Shown here in pieces: positions 36,062-48,257 of a DNA stretch of 64,000 nucleotides (position 1 is its first letter; every line of letters begins with the position of its first letter). Under the pieces are notes generated by a model. That model saw only the letters and a list, made by a program, of their open reading frames with translations, was not told the origin of the DNA and did not search any database. The DNA is from Nyssa sinensis. Its lineage: Eukaryota > Streptophyta > Magnoliopsida > Cornales > Nyssaceae. A program made the position numbers and the translations under genes. The stretch lies in the NCBI GenBank assembly GCA_008638375.1, contig CM018052.1:28977239-29041238 (forward strand). Reading direction: 5' to 3'.

Positions 36062-37511
36062 AAGAACGAACTTTGATGAGAGATTAGATGAGATGAGACT
36101 TTGGCATTTTCCTCTCCTTTGTTACTTTCTTTGGTTTGGTAAGAAATGTTTTGTTGGGGACTTTGGCTCTTCTATACTACTCTCAAACGCACTTCCAGAC
36201 GCTTTACTACACGCGCCGCCCTAGTCAGCCTAAAAAGTGTGGAGAGTGAACACCCACGTTGGTAGAGAGGGTGGTTGCAAGTGAGAGAAGTAGTCCACCT
36301 GGTAAAAGGCTATTGGTGGTGTTTGGAATTTCAGACTAGTGATGCGTGTGGGGCTGTGAGAGAGAGAGACGGAGAGTTGTCAAAATAATAGTTTCAATAT
36401 TTTCCATTGACTTCAAGGGGCCCTTAAAAGCTGACTATGCTTATATGGCCCTCTTTGGGGTTGTGATGCATTTAATCACAATAATTCAAATCAAGTTTAA
36501 ACCATTTTAGATGAAGATACTTCTTACATCCAACCTTCCTTTTTATTATTACAAATTTGCCACCATATTATGGAGCATACTTCCAAATTTGCCCCTATTA
36601 GCTCACTAGATCAATGGATTATATCTACTCTGGTCTTTGTCATGTACAAATTCTTTAATACTCATTTGTATATAAAGAATTTTGGTTTAATTTGGGTCCA
36701 TGTGCATTGGCCAATGCATGAGTAGAACTTGAAGTTGTATTTTTGTAACTTATATCTATAATATAACATTATTTTATTTGTATTTTTCAACCTTTTAGTA
36801 ATCGGACTGATTCTACCCGTTACAATACTGGGTTTCTTGTTCAGATCATAAATTAAAATCTCTTTTTCGATTATTATGCACGAATTTGTACCTGTCGTGA
36901 GCTATATTATTTAAAATTTAAATCAAGAATTTGATGCTTTTTAAGTACTTATTCCCTGATTCACTGTTATTTAAATTATTTTTTGAAATTTTGCTCTCCA
37001 ACTTGGTCCTAAAATTCACATAATATCCACAATATTGTAATGATTTTTCATTTACACTAACAATAATCATAAAAAGAAGTTTATAATTGAATGATAATTT
37101 TGTAATTTCATGTGAAGAGAGTAAACAATTAGTTAATTTTCCTTGTTTTTTCTTCACAGTTTTGGGGACTCACTGGACACAATTTTCATTTATGACATCT
37201 GTTTTTGGTTAGCAAAATATATTTATTAAACGGGTCAACACCCAACCAAATTAATCAATGAACCCAACCCATTGACCCAAAGCTTTTTCTTTTTGTTCTT
37301 TAAACATGGGAAGAAAAGGTTGGGTAAATGATCAAAAAGAAAGGGAAAAGGAAAGGAAGCAAAAGATCACCATTTTTGTTACAGTGATCAACTTTTTGAA
37401 TCAGAACACAAGTTTGTGAAGATCGAGAGTTCAAAGTTTCAAATTAATTTGGAATAACTTAGCATTTCCTCAACGACCTAGTAAAGAGTATCTTAGAACC
37501 TATCGTAAACT
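36061..37511. other. Upstream spacer of the VQ gene
   Basis: Probably includes the VQ promoter near 36060-36400. A gggtcaacacccaacc / aacccattgaccc pair at 37230-37280 resembles hAT-type subterminal sequence, without a clear second end. No coding sequence was seen. Confidence 0.4.
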
Positions 37512-37733
37512 CTAAGGCTTCGTTTATTTATATTTTTAAAAATAAATTTTTAATTTTAAAATGTGAGATACGTTTTTGACAAATTATTTATTTTTAAATT
37601 TTTAAAATTTATATTATCATATCTAAATATATTTTCATAATTTTTAAAAAATTATTTACAAAGTTTTTAGAAATATTTTTCAAAAAATTATATCTAAATC
37701 ACTATTCAAGCGCAGCCTTAATATTTTAACACG
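37512..37733. mobile_element. MITE, copy 1 of a family also at 60898
   Basis: A short AT-rich element with inverted ends taaggcttcgttt / aagcgcagcctta. Its interior (ttttaaaatgtgagatacg, aaaatttatattatcatat, atattttcataattttt) is shared almost base for base with 60898-61113. The ends and possible TWA duplication suggest a Tourist-like (PIF/Harbinger) MITE. Confidence 0.6.
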
Positions 37734-38527
37734 AGTTTTATTTTTCATCAATGCAAAGAATAAGATTGTAACACGAGTCGAGCTATTCGAGCTTGTGAGA
37801 TAAACAAATCAAATTTAAACATATTTTGAATATCGTTAATTTATTAAATTTAGTTTGAACTCAACTCGTTAAACTAAAAATAGTCTAATATATCTAATAC
37901 TATATAACAAATTAAGTTATTCGAACTCTATTCATAATTAGCTTATTTAAAAACTCATTCCAGAATAGTTAAAAAAATTAAAACGTTGAATTTCAACATA
38001 AGTTAAGATTCTAACGAATCAAACATGAACAATTAAATCTCCAATTAAACTTAACTCATTTAGAATCTTATAAGAACATGACTATTATTTTTATGAAATA
38101 ATTATTAAAATTTATTTGTTCGAGATGTAAATTAACACACACACACGCGTGTTTCATCGTTAAAAACATAAAACAAAGAAAACAGAGAAAGTATTTCCTC
38201 AGGTCATATTGATTAATAGGCACATTGAATTGAAGTTGATACTTACTGCCAGGATCTGAAGCTGCCCACCGGGAGAAAAGTGAAAATGATGGATGAATCG
38301 AATTCTCATTTATAAACCTGAAAAGCAAATGCCGTATAAAGTTGAAAGGACCACCACCCTCTCTGCTCTCAGCAACAGGATGCTACATTGGTGGCAAATT
38401 TGATGAAGCGCCACTGGGTGGGTTGGCCTGTCGATGGATAAGATTTTAATTCAAATCCGTTTAAGTTGATACCGATTATATTATTTTAATCCGATCCGAA
38501 TTCAATAAAAAGAGATTTGTTAAACAA
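37734..38527. other. Spacer, no gene
   Basis: AT-rich with hAT-like words (gagctattcgagcttg near 37780). Nothing coding. Confidence 0.4.
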
Positions 38528-38945
38528 ATTGGATAATTTTTTGGTCGTTGAGCATTCTTAATTGAATTTCATGTAATTTATATAATATATAATATATTTA
38601 TAAGATTAGATATTTTTATAGTATTTGATACATATTTAGATTAATTAATAAATAATTCGTTTAATTATCGGATCAGATGGAATCATTTCTAATGTGATGA
38701 CTTTATTTTTTTGGAAGAGGTTACGGAATATTTTAAACTAATTTAGGCACACCAAATTATATATAAATATATATATATATAAAATATTTTCTAAGCTTGA
38801 ATAATTTTATAGTACTTGAGTATTCTTAATTAAATTTCATGTAATTGATATAATATATAATAGATTTATAAAGTTAGATAATTTTATAGTATTTGATACA
38901 TATTTAAATTAATTAATAACTAATTCGTCCAATTGTTCTATTTAC
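38528..38945. repeat. Local direct duplication of about 140 bp
   Basis: 38528-38690 and 38802-38945 share gagtattcttaatt, tttcatgtaatt, ataatatataata and tagtatttgatacatattta in order, at over 80% identity by eye, with about 110 bp between them. Confidence 0.65.
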
Positions 38946-40970
38946 CGGGCCTACACTGAGGTCTCTCTTCCTACCAACACTAATTATTAATAGTAGACTT
39001 CATTTGGTCTGCAGGTTTGGTGATGGAAAAACAAGAAGTTAAATCCCTTTTTCGTTCTTTTTTCAACAAAAAAAAAAAAAAAAATTCTAATAAAAAAAAT
39101 AAGAACACTAACACAGAAAGGTTTGAAAAAAAATTTCATTTTTTTTTAAATCCATTTTTAAGAGACAAGTAAAAGTAATTTTTTATTTTCATAAATTTGA
39201 TTTCGTTATCAAGTGAAAAACTATCTAAAAACATGTGTATTTTCAAACTTTTCTTGATTTTCATTCTAAAAAAATACATAAAATAAAAATGAAAGCATAT
39301 CCAAACAGGGACTTTCTTCATATTTTCTCTCTTACTTGGTTAAAATTAGGGAAAAAATATTTTATATTATCTTTTCATTTCTCTTTTTATACTTTCTAAT
39401 ATTATATAAGTAGAAAAGAAAACTAGAGAATTTTTTTTTTTCTTTTACCTTTTCATCTTCTTTCATCAAATTCGTGAAGCAAACAAAATCTAAGAATATT
39501 TGAGAAAGGAAATCAAAATGTAAAGAATATAGGAAATGAATATCCGAGCTTCTCACCAACTAGGGTTAGCGTAATTTGTAATTCATGGCTTCTTTTAAGA
39601 GATTAAAATTTTATTAAGTTAATGTTTATATGGTGAAACTTCATTTTCTACATTAAGCTTTCTTTCCTCAATTTTATCATTTTTACTATATATATTATTT
39701 TTCTTAATAATCCACTCGAGGAGCTCGGATATTCTCTTCTCTCTCTTTTTTGCCAAAAAAAATATATTGTAAAATTTGAATCTATCAATAATCTAACAAA
39801 TTACAACCAATACAAGGATAAAAGTTCAAATTGATATGCCCCAAAATTACTGGGACCGAATAAAGACGTCTTGGGTCTTTAGAGGTCCTCAAGGTTAGCC
39901 GTTAGAACTTATACTAGCCCTAATAATATCGTGATATCTTTCGAGGTGTAATCAGAATCAATACGGAAGGAGTAGAACCATCAAGAAATACCTCAATCCC
40001 GAAGTCTTGTCGTAAATTCAAAACAAAGAAAGAGTCAGGATCCGCATCTTCGTTTGCAATCAAATCCGATGAATTCTAATTTTTGGTTTTGTAGGTCGGC
40101 TGGGAGTACATGTCTTTGGTTATAGAATCTTTTCACGACAACGCAAGGCAAAACTGAGAAGAAAAAATAAACTACACATTTCCTAATGAGAGAGTGAAAA
40201 TAGAACTCATAGCATTCTCCTCATGGTGCTACCAAGTAGTTTTTAGTGGTTCTTATTGTAGAAAATTTTGAATTGATTGCTTATAAATAGTGTAGTCAAT
40301 TGATTTTCTTTTAAACCAAGAAATGTTGCATTTCATCATGAACAGTGTATGCGAGCTTCAGTTTTCAAATGATGATACCTTCATCTCTAAAATAACATGG
40401 CCAATTATTCTCTAATTATTTTCTAAATTCTCACATACCTTATTTTTATATTTATGTTTATAAATTATTTTTTAAAAAATTGTGTCTTATCAAATTCTTA
40501 AAATAACAATTAAAGAGAATTAAAATTAAAATTACTAGTCATTGCTGAAATTAATTAATCTGTCCCTTTGTTAAGGGATTAACTTTGCTCAATCCAATAC
40601 CATGATGCAATTTCTTAAGAAATTATCAATTAATCTTATTAATAAAGTCTCTTAATAGCCAAGCTAAGGACCTCAAATTAAATATGGCCTTCCAAATCAA
40701 GTGTGATGGGTCATGGAGTTCATTAGTTAATGGGGGATCCAGAAATTTTAGTTAGGGGTCAAATTAAAAATATTAAAATTTAAGAGAATTCATATAAATA
40801 TATATATAAAAAAATAGAAAGGGACAAATTCTATTCTGTTAAAATATTCTAACAAAATTAGTGGTAAAAATTATAATATCAAAATTTTTGGGAGGGACCA
40901 TGGCTCCCACTTGCTCTCCTTGCATCTGTTACTTTATGTGTTTTCTAAGTAACTAACCTAAAAAGTAAGC
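38946..40970. other. Spacer with a small foldback
   Basis: gaatatccgagcttctc (from about 39537) and its inverse gagctcggatattc (ending 39734) bracket a possible 200-bp MITE. The rest is AT-rich, with an A run at 39067-39083. Around 40735-40925, ggatccagaaattttagt and ggaccatggctccca look like the two ends of an old non-autonomous DNA element. No genes. Confidence 0.4.
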
Positions 40971-41157
40971 AACACTGAGAGTTAATTCAAGTGGTAGTAA
41001 GGGATAATTACCTAAAAAGCACCAAGTCCCTGGTTCAAATATCACAGGTACAAACTTGTGCGAAATAACCCTAGAAGCTATTCCAGTTAACAATTCAGTC
41101 ACATGGCAAAAGATTGCGATTGATGAAACCGATCCGGGTTACCGGAAAAAAACTACT
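40971..41157 (+). mobile_element. tRNA-derived SINE candidate
   Basis: Has the layout of a plant SINE: a box-A-like ttcaagtggtagtaag near 40986, a box-B-like ggttcaaatatc near 41032, a further 100 bp of body (gatccgggttaccgg) and an A-rich end. Spacing between the boxes suits an RNA polymerase III promoter. The target duplication is not clear. Confidence 0.45.
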
Positions 41158-41707
41158 CAAATGCTACCAAACGTGCCCTAGCATGCATATAAAGGGGGAC
41201 TTGTATATGAGTGCAACAGGTGGGAACAAAGTATGATGGGCCTTGGCTCTTGAACATTCTTGTTTCACGTCCATTACAGGCCCAAGCCCACTAAATTCTT
41301 TGTGAATTAGGGCTTCACAAAAGAGGATGATATAACATTTAAATGAGCATTTCAAATTACAACATTTATAAAATTTCTTTCCTTTTTTTTTTCTTCTTAT
41401 TTCCTACGAACTGCAATAACTTTTAACTTTGCATGTTCAAACATAATATTTATAAACTACTTCGATATTGAAACAGATTACTACCAAAAATAAAAAATAA
41501 AAAAGAAGAAAAAGGAAAGAAATTACAACAAATTGGCCTATCTATGATTTGAAAAATCAGTTAGGAAAAATTTATTATTTTCCATAAAGAGTTAAGAAAA
41601 AGGAAGATAAAAGAAGGATACGAAAATATAGAATTTATACCTAGCTTGCAAACAAAATATTGCCCTAATTAAAGTATTTTTCTTATTTTTATAAAACTTT
41701 TTTATTG
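41158..41707. other. Spacer, no gene
   Basis: AT-rich with A/T homopolymers; nothing coding. Confidence 0.45.
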
Positions 41708-42072
41708 CACAATATTTCTAGGTATTTAGTTTAGGCTTTGTGTTTAAAAATCTCTTGAAAAATCCAAAAAACTAGACTGTCAACACTAACCTCTCTTAAT
41801 TAATCTGATAATTGTAGAGACCTCACTCGTTTTTTTTTTTTAAATTGACACTGTTTTCTCTTGTCAGAGTTATCAGGATAAGAACAAGGCGAACTATCGC
41901 TCACTCCAAACTCCAGAAATTATTTTTATACACGAGAAATTTTGACCGTTTTCAATATAACACATCCCGAAATCTTGGCTAAACTTAATCTTTATCCATC
42001 ATTTTTCTTGTTTATCAGCCAAAATTCTGACCCAACCTAATCTTTACCCATCTTAATTTCATCATCTTTATT
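41708..42072. repeat. Left copy of a duplication flanking the Tat retroelement
   Basis: Matches 56976-57300 closely: both begin aggtatttagtttaggcttt and contain aacacatcccgaaatcttgg and tttacccatcttaatttcat. The copies are about 90% identical by eye. Confidence 0.75.
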
Positions 42073-42132
42073 GATATGATGATGATGAAAAATCCAAAAA
42101 ACTAGTTTAGGCTTTGTGTTAATTAATCATCT

Positions 42133-42744
42133 TGATATACTACAAACAGACACACCAATCACCTTGAGACACGTGTGCTTACAGAACCGATAAACTCGGT
42201 CATACAGAGCAGTCACAGCCTCCAGGGCATTCTTATATACATATCCTACAGAGCCGATAAACTCGGTCATACAGAGTAGGTGGAGCCTCCAGGGCATTCT
42301 CATGCACATATCCTCCAGACCTTATGCTCTGGGCAATATTCACTCAGTATTCCGTATGGCTCCGACCTTATGGTTTCCTTAACAACTGCCAAGCAGGGAA
42401 TAAGGAAACAGTCTTCAACAAGGAAACTACTATCTATGATTATCTCTATCTACGATACAATATTCTACAAGGTAACTGCTATCTCCGATGATCAAATCCC
42501 TATATTCATGGCTCCGAATCTTAATCAACTTAGGAAGGCCACAGTCTATAAATTAAACCCTAAAGGTACGCTTTATTTTTATGCTCATTCTTTGGCTTTC
42601 AATACAGTCTTTCAATTCAGTTTACTTACTTAAGCATCGGAGCGACTACCGCCGGAGCCAATCCGGTGGTCCTCTGATCCCCTTTTTGAGTGTTCTACAG
42701 GTCTTGGAGCCCAGATTTATTGCGAGCCGAAAAGTACAGCATCA
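42133..42744 (+). repeat. 5' LTR of the Tat element
   Basis: TGATATACTAC...GTACAGCATCA. It contains an imperfect tandem pair of about 70 bp (from 42180 and 42247), each unit with the inverted repeat accgataaactcggt or gccgataaactcggt, and a TATA box (ctataaat, 42546-42553). Confidence 0.9.
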
Positions 42745-42745
42745 G

Positions 42746-42764
42746 TTTGGCGCCGTCTGTGGGA
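42746..42764 (+). other. Primer binding site region
   Basis: tttggcgccgtctgtggg follows the 5' LTR by one base. The first ten bases from tgg match the complement of plant tRNA-Asp 3' ends; the remainder diverges. This sequence is usual for Tat-like plant elements. Confidence 0.6.
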
Positions 42765-42822
42765 AACGACTAATCTCCAAGTGCTTTATTCACAAACTAA
42801 TCTTTTTTCTCACTGGAAAACC

Positions 42823-44510
42823 ATGGCCCCAAATCTCCGGCCGAGACAGAACGCTCAAAACCCACAAAGCTCTCAACGCCGGCCATCTGTTCCACAAGCA
42901 AGAGGGCCGACGGTTGATCCCATGCGACAAGAGATTGAATCAATCAAACGGCACAACGAACTGGTACAGGAACAACTACTTGCCATATCTAGAACTCTGG
43001 CAATGCTCACACAGAATCAAGGGACGAGTCCTCCTAACCCACCAGTCAATGTTGCTGAAAGAACGCAACCCCATATAACCACTGAGAATGAAGAGCCTCA
43101 TGAGCAGGCTCCAACTAACTATCCTGGGCACCCCCAGGGTGTTGCTCACTTTGGCAGAGATCCACAGCCGTCGGCAGCCCCAGGTTGGGGAACATCAGCC
43201 TTCATCCCTGACGTCCACTACCGAAGCACTACTAGAGCCCCGACTCCAAGGGCTTCGGGAGCACATCCGGCACCACAGGAGCCTCATCCCCAAGCAGCAC
43301 CGATCCCGCCAGTTCGGAACCCTCTTTCATCCGAAGGACGTGCTCAGCCCGACTACCCTAACGCCGAGGCTGTGAAGCAAGGTTCACAAGAGCTCCGGTT
43401 CAGAGACCCATGGAGGACCGAAGAAATTACCAAATCCATGGACCGAACAATAGCTTTGAGAGGTGCCCAGAACCCTCCAGAGCAAGACGAGTTGACCAGG
43501 CTGCTTGGAAGACTTGCCACCCCATTCACTCATGCCATCATGTCAAAAGAAAGGCCCAAGAAGTTCATGGTGCCAAAGTTCACCCTGTACGATGGGACTG
43601 AAGACCCAGGAAATCACCTATCACACTACCAGCATACGATGGCCCTCCACGGAGCCTCTGATGCTTTTATGTGCCGAACTTTCATTACCAACTTGAAGGG
43701 AACTGCTCTGAAATAGTTCCACCACCTCCCTCCAAACTCAATTAGCGGCTTTTATGAGCTCGGTAGGCAATTCCTGGACAGATTTATGACCAGCAAAAGG
43801 CTCAAAAGGGGGCCAAAATTCCTGTTAAATGTCAAGCAGACTAAGGAGGAGTCCCTCAGAGCCTACATTGCATGCTTTAATACCGAACTCACAGAGATCA
43901 CCGACTGCAGCCCAAGATTCCTTGTAGCTGCCTTAACTACTAGACTTGCCCATGGTGGCTTCGGAGATTCCTTGACCAAAAGCCCTCCTGCCGACATGGC
44001 GGCTTTAATGGACCGGGCCAGGAAGTACATCAACTTGGAAGAAGCCAACCGCCCATCCCAGAAGGGCAAAGAACAAAACCAGAGGGATAATCCGAAGAAG
44101 GAGGATCATAAGAAGGAAGACCACAAGCTGTTTACAATTCCAGACCAAGGGAGTTCACTAACTTTACCCCTCTGAACAGTACACCGAATCAGCTACTTCG
44201 GCAGATCCAAGATCGAAAAAACCTGAGATGGCCAGAACCCGTCAAAGGAGATCCCAGCCTTCGGGACACGGGTAAATATTGTAATTTCCACAAAGATCAT
44301 GGGCATACGACTAACTCATGCAGGTCCCTTAGATATGAGATTGAGCAACTCATAAAGAAAGGACGTCTCCGGGAGTTCCTTAAACAGGACGGGAGGCAAA
44401 ATTCCCACGAAGACAAGCCTCAGCAGCGGATAGAGCAGAGGCCTGAGCAAAGACAAGAGTAGAGGGAAGTTCGAAACGAGCCTCAAAAGCAGAACAACCA
44501 TGTCATTTAT
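42823..44510 (+). pseudogene. Tat gag
   Basis: Gag-like polyprotein start: MAPNLRPRQ, a proline- and glutamine-rich N-terminal region, then the conserved capsid block (KKFMVPKFTLYDGTEDPGNH near 43560-43620, LKQTKEE-like VKQTKEESLRAYI near 43830). A TAG at 43714-43716 replaces a conserved Trp. After a frame change near 44150 comes the nucleocapsid knuckle CNFHKDHGHTTNSC (44279-44320), the CxxHxxxGHxxxxC form typical of Tat gag. Another TAG lies at 44460-44462. Gag forms the particle core and binds element RNA. Confidence 0.85.
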
Positions 44511-44540
44511 GTCCTCCATGCAGACTCCCCTACTACAAGA

Positions 44541-45311
44541 ATGTCCAACAGGGCAAGGAAAAGGTATGCTCGGGAGGCCAGGGCTGCCCTAGATGTATTG
44601 CAGATCTCCAACATTGAAAAGAGGCTCAAACCAGCACCGGAGATCCAATTCACTGAACAGGACCTAGTAGGGGTGCACTGTCCTCACAGTGATACCCTCG
44701 TCATCGCTCTCAAAATTGCCAACTTCGAGATCAAAAGAGTCCTGGTTGACACCGACAGCTCCGTCAACATATTATTCCATAAGCCACTCAAACAGATGGG
44801 GATGGACCACGACAGCATCAAGCCTACCACTGCCGTGATGGCAGCGTTTGATGGCAGTCTCAGTACCCCATTGGGAAGGATCGACTTGCCCACTACTGTA
44901 AGGGAAGATGAAGGGCAGCAAACCACCATCTCAGCGTACATGGTGTTGAATATGAAATCTCCCTACAATGTCATAATTGGGAAACCATGGTTACACCAGA
45001 TAGGGGCGGTCACCTCGACCCTCCATCAATGTTTGAAGTATGTTCACAACCAGAATGTTTATTCTGTCAGAGGGTGCCAGCCAACTTCTCGAAAGTGCCA
45101 TGCCATTGCACTCAAGGAAAAGACTGCCAAATAGCAATTACAGTACACCCGGGACTGTGCGGATCCAGTTCTCTTCCACACTCCCGAGGAGGAAAGTTGC
45201 CCTTCCAGAATCGAAGAACCCTTAAGCCCAAGGGGACGGGACAGCAGAGCAAAACCCATTGGCGAGCCTATCAAAGTATTGGTTAGTTCAGAATCAGAGG
45301 GGCGCTATTTG
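44541..45311 (+). pseudogene. Tat protease and linker, cut by a solo LTR
   Basis: Retropepsin-like aspartic protease region: FEIKRVLVDTDSSVNILF (about 44725-44780), where the catalytic motif reads DTD instead of the usual DTG, then MKSPYNVIIGKPWL (about 44955-44995), the usual second conserved block. A TAG at 45132-45134 interrupts the frame. Coding continues as weakly conserved linker to 45311, where the nested solo LTR enters; removing it with one ATTTG copy rejoins the frame to reverse transcriptase at 48261. The Gly to Asp change at the active-site loop would probably inactivate the enzyme. Confidence 0.8.
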
Positions 45312-48255
45312 TGTCACGCCCTGAATTTCGACAAACCCGAGGCGCGACTGACGAGACAGAAAATAAAATAAATAAAAGGACAAGGTAAATAAATCCACTA
45401 AACATGGGTCCATCCCCATCAATACATAAGATAACATGAATACATCGTTCATAGGTCATTCGGGCTTAAGCCCTTACATTACAAAACATAGGTCCCACGG
45501 ACCAAAATATAATAAGTGTCTCCTCCTATTAAAGCTTCACTAGGTCTCAAATAGCTGGAGGGTCCTCATATGAAAATGTTGCCCACGAATGGGTCAGCTC
45601 AACTGCTGGTATGATGAAGTGCTAATGCAGGAAATAAAGCTAAGGCGTGGCATGTGCAAAGTGTACATTTATCTCTAAATGTCATTCAAAGCATCGAAGT
45701 AATATATGAATGGTATGCGTGACGCACCCATGCACAACTCTATGCCACACCCATGTTTCTTTTCCGGGTACTCCCCGATGCAATGGCCGATTTTGGGTTT
45801 TTCACCACAGGATCTACACCCTCATAATGCAATGCTCAACCCACACTATGTTCTCAAAGAATTCATCATATGCCAATATGCCAATGCAACCTCAATGAAC
45901 ATAGTGATCAATAATATAGCATGCTCGAACAATAACATATAAATCATCAGTCAATTCCATATGCAAGCATATCTCATCTTATCAACTTAAACACATGTCA
46001 TGATTCACATTCATCATTCACTAAATTTTCATAAAGTACAAGTGACACGCAAGCATGTGAGCAATCAACCCTAAATCATCAAATAAGCACATTCCACATA
46101 AGCACATAAGTCATTCCAGTCATTCACAAATATTCCTAACTTAACTTCATTTCTAACATTAGCAAAACACCATACCTGACGGGTCAGTCACAACCCAAGC
46201 AAACTGCACTCGTAACGTAGTGAGAATGTGGAAAGATCAGACTGTCTTCTCCTTGCCTGTCGGTGTCCCTAAAAGCATAAATTCCCACTCAGTCTATTTT
46301 CATTTGAATTTATGCTATTCATCAAATTTTATGTCTTTAAATTTATAGGTTTCTATTCTGTTAAATTAGACTCTACCATTGGTTCTAGGACGTTGAAGAA
46401 AATAAGTTTAGGTTCTCGTAGAACTCAATTCGGACACCGGTGTTTAAAAGGACAAAACAGTCATTTTGCACTTTACACGTGTCCTTACATTTTGTGACCT
46501 CTTTTCACAAATCGGACTCCACGGTTGAGTCCGGAATGTTCGAGATCATAAAGTTTCACTATTTGTTTACCTAATTCGGAGTTCGTTTGACTGTACTTTA
46601 ATTCAGGGGCATTTCGGTAATTTTTAAAGATTACTACGGGTCTTTTATTTTTTCGGGACCCCGTCTCGTAAAACGGACCTCACCATTGGTCTCAGAAGGG
46701 TCGAGATAGTCAAAATACACTAATGACTTGTCCCATTTGGACTTCGGGATATTTTTGAATACTTAATTAATTAAATTAATTTATTAATTAATTAATTAAT
46801 TAATTTAATTAATGTTTTATTAATATTTTATTCATGTGGGTCAAAACATAATTATTAACAGTTGGGGGGGTCAATTCATAAATTCCGTAACTTCTTGGGT
46901 CAGTTTATAATTTCTAAAAGTCAAGGGGGCCAATTTGTAATTTAAAAAAATCTCATTCTCACCATGGATAGCCAAACAGTGTATAGGGACAGAACAGGGA
47001 TAGGATATCCCTATTCTGATTTCAATTTCTTATGCACGTAACCAAACACTCCCAATCTCATTTTAACTTAAAACCTGAGCGTGACACGTGGCAGGGTGGT
47101 TCGGCCCAAGCCCGACCCGGACCCGACCCGAACCCGAGACCCGACCCGGGTGGCCTCCTTCCTTCCCCGTTTTTCCGGCGACGGCCCAGTAGGGTTCCGG
47201 CGCCTTCTCCGGCGCCGGCGACTTTTTCCGGTGAGATTTCATCGACTTTTTAACACAGTTTTCTTCAGTTTTTCTAGGGGATTACGTATCTCAAGTCTGT
47301 TTTCCCTTTCATCACCCAGAACCCTTCGAAATGACTAGAACCGTAGCTCCGGTCACCCTAAGCCCAGATTCCGGCGACTGGTTTTCCTCACTGTTTTTGA
47401 CTCTTTTCAATCCCATTTCTTTTCTAATCACCTCCTGTATTTTAAGTGAATCATTTCCTATTTTTTTTAAAATAAGTTTGAGGCTTAGGTTTAAAAAAAT
47501 TCAGATTATCCCCCCACCTGCGACTGACATTTTCTCACCCATTTACTGATCATTTTTACTCGTTTCTTTTGCAAAATCTTTCTTACAGTTCACTCTATAG
47601 GACCCTATAATTTATAGCTAATTTATCATGCCTCAAAACAAGTAGCATACATGAAATTCTAGAGAGAGAAAGTCACTAAATCTGTCTGTATTTACCTCTA
47701 CAATGGTGTCCTCCCTCTTTTGGATGCCTTAGTTTCCTTCCTTCTGCTTCCTTATCTCCTCAGCCTTTCTTTCCTTTTTTTTTTTTCTTTTCTCTCACCC
47801 GAGACCAACTCTCTTTTTTTTTTCTCTTCACTTTCTCTCTCTATATCTCTCTCTCTCCAAGACCAGCCTCTCTGCATCAGGACTGTCCCTCCCATGCCCT
47901 GAATCCCCCTTCTACACTCCACCAACCGTACCTGCTACACCATCCCTTGTTGAGTGTTACACACTCAACACATGCACACACACACACACGGCACACACAC
48001 ACACACTGCTTTATACACATGTATATATTTATATACACTTACATATTTACCTATTTTACACACACACTCACATGTATACACATATACCCAATATATAATT
48101 TAAAATATATATATATATACACATACACACATTACCATTATCATAATAATAATAATAATAATAATTAAAAAATATATATATATATAAAAAAAAAAATATT
48201 TAATAAGCAACGAAAATTTTTATAGAGAAAAAAAAAAATTTTCCGGGTTATTACA
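45312..48255 (-). mobile_element. Solo LTR, 2944 bp, family A, inverted
   Basis: TGTCACGCCCTGAAT...GGGTTATTACA with perfect ATTTG duplications (45307-45311, 48256-48260). It matches the solo LTR at 11792-14542 in opposite orientation: 45700-45870 corresponds inverted to 12990-13210 (shared, inverted: gagggtgtagatcctgtg, atgggtgtggcatagagttg). There are no internal genes. A GC-rich patch lies at 47095-47235, with (CA)n and (TA)n microsatellites at 47965-48125, (AAT)n near 48143-48162 and (TA)n near 48172-48186. Confidence 0.85.
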
Positions 48256-48257
48256 AT

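Noticed and set aside
42581..43375. Frames of 165 and 95 codons overlapping gag
   Set aside because: Shadow frames of gag; the gag frame has the conserved capsid and knuckle motifs.
47032..47549. GC-rich overlapping frames inside the solo LTR
   Set aside because: Arginine/proline-rich products in two overlapping frames without motifs, lying in LTR sequence. Probably an untranslated GC-rich patch.
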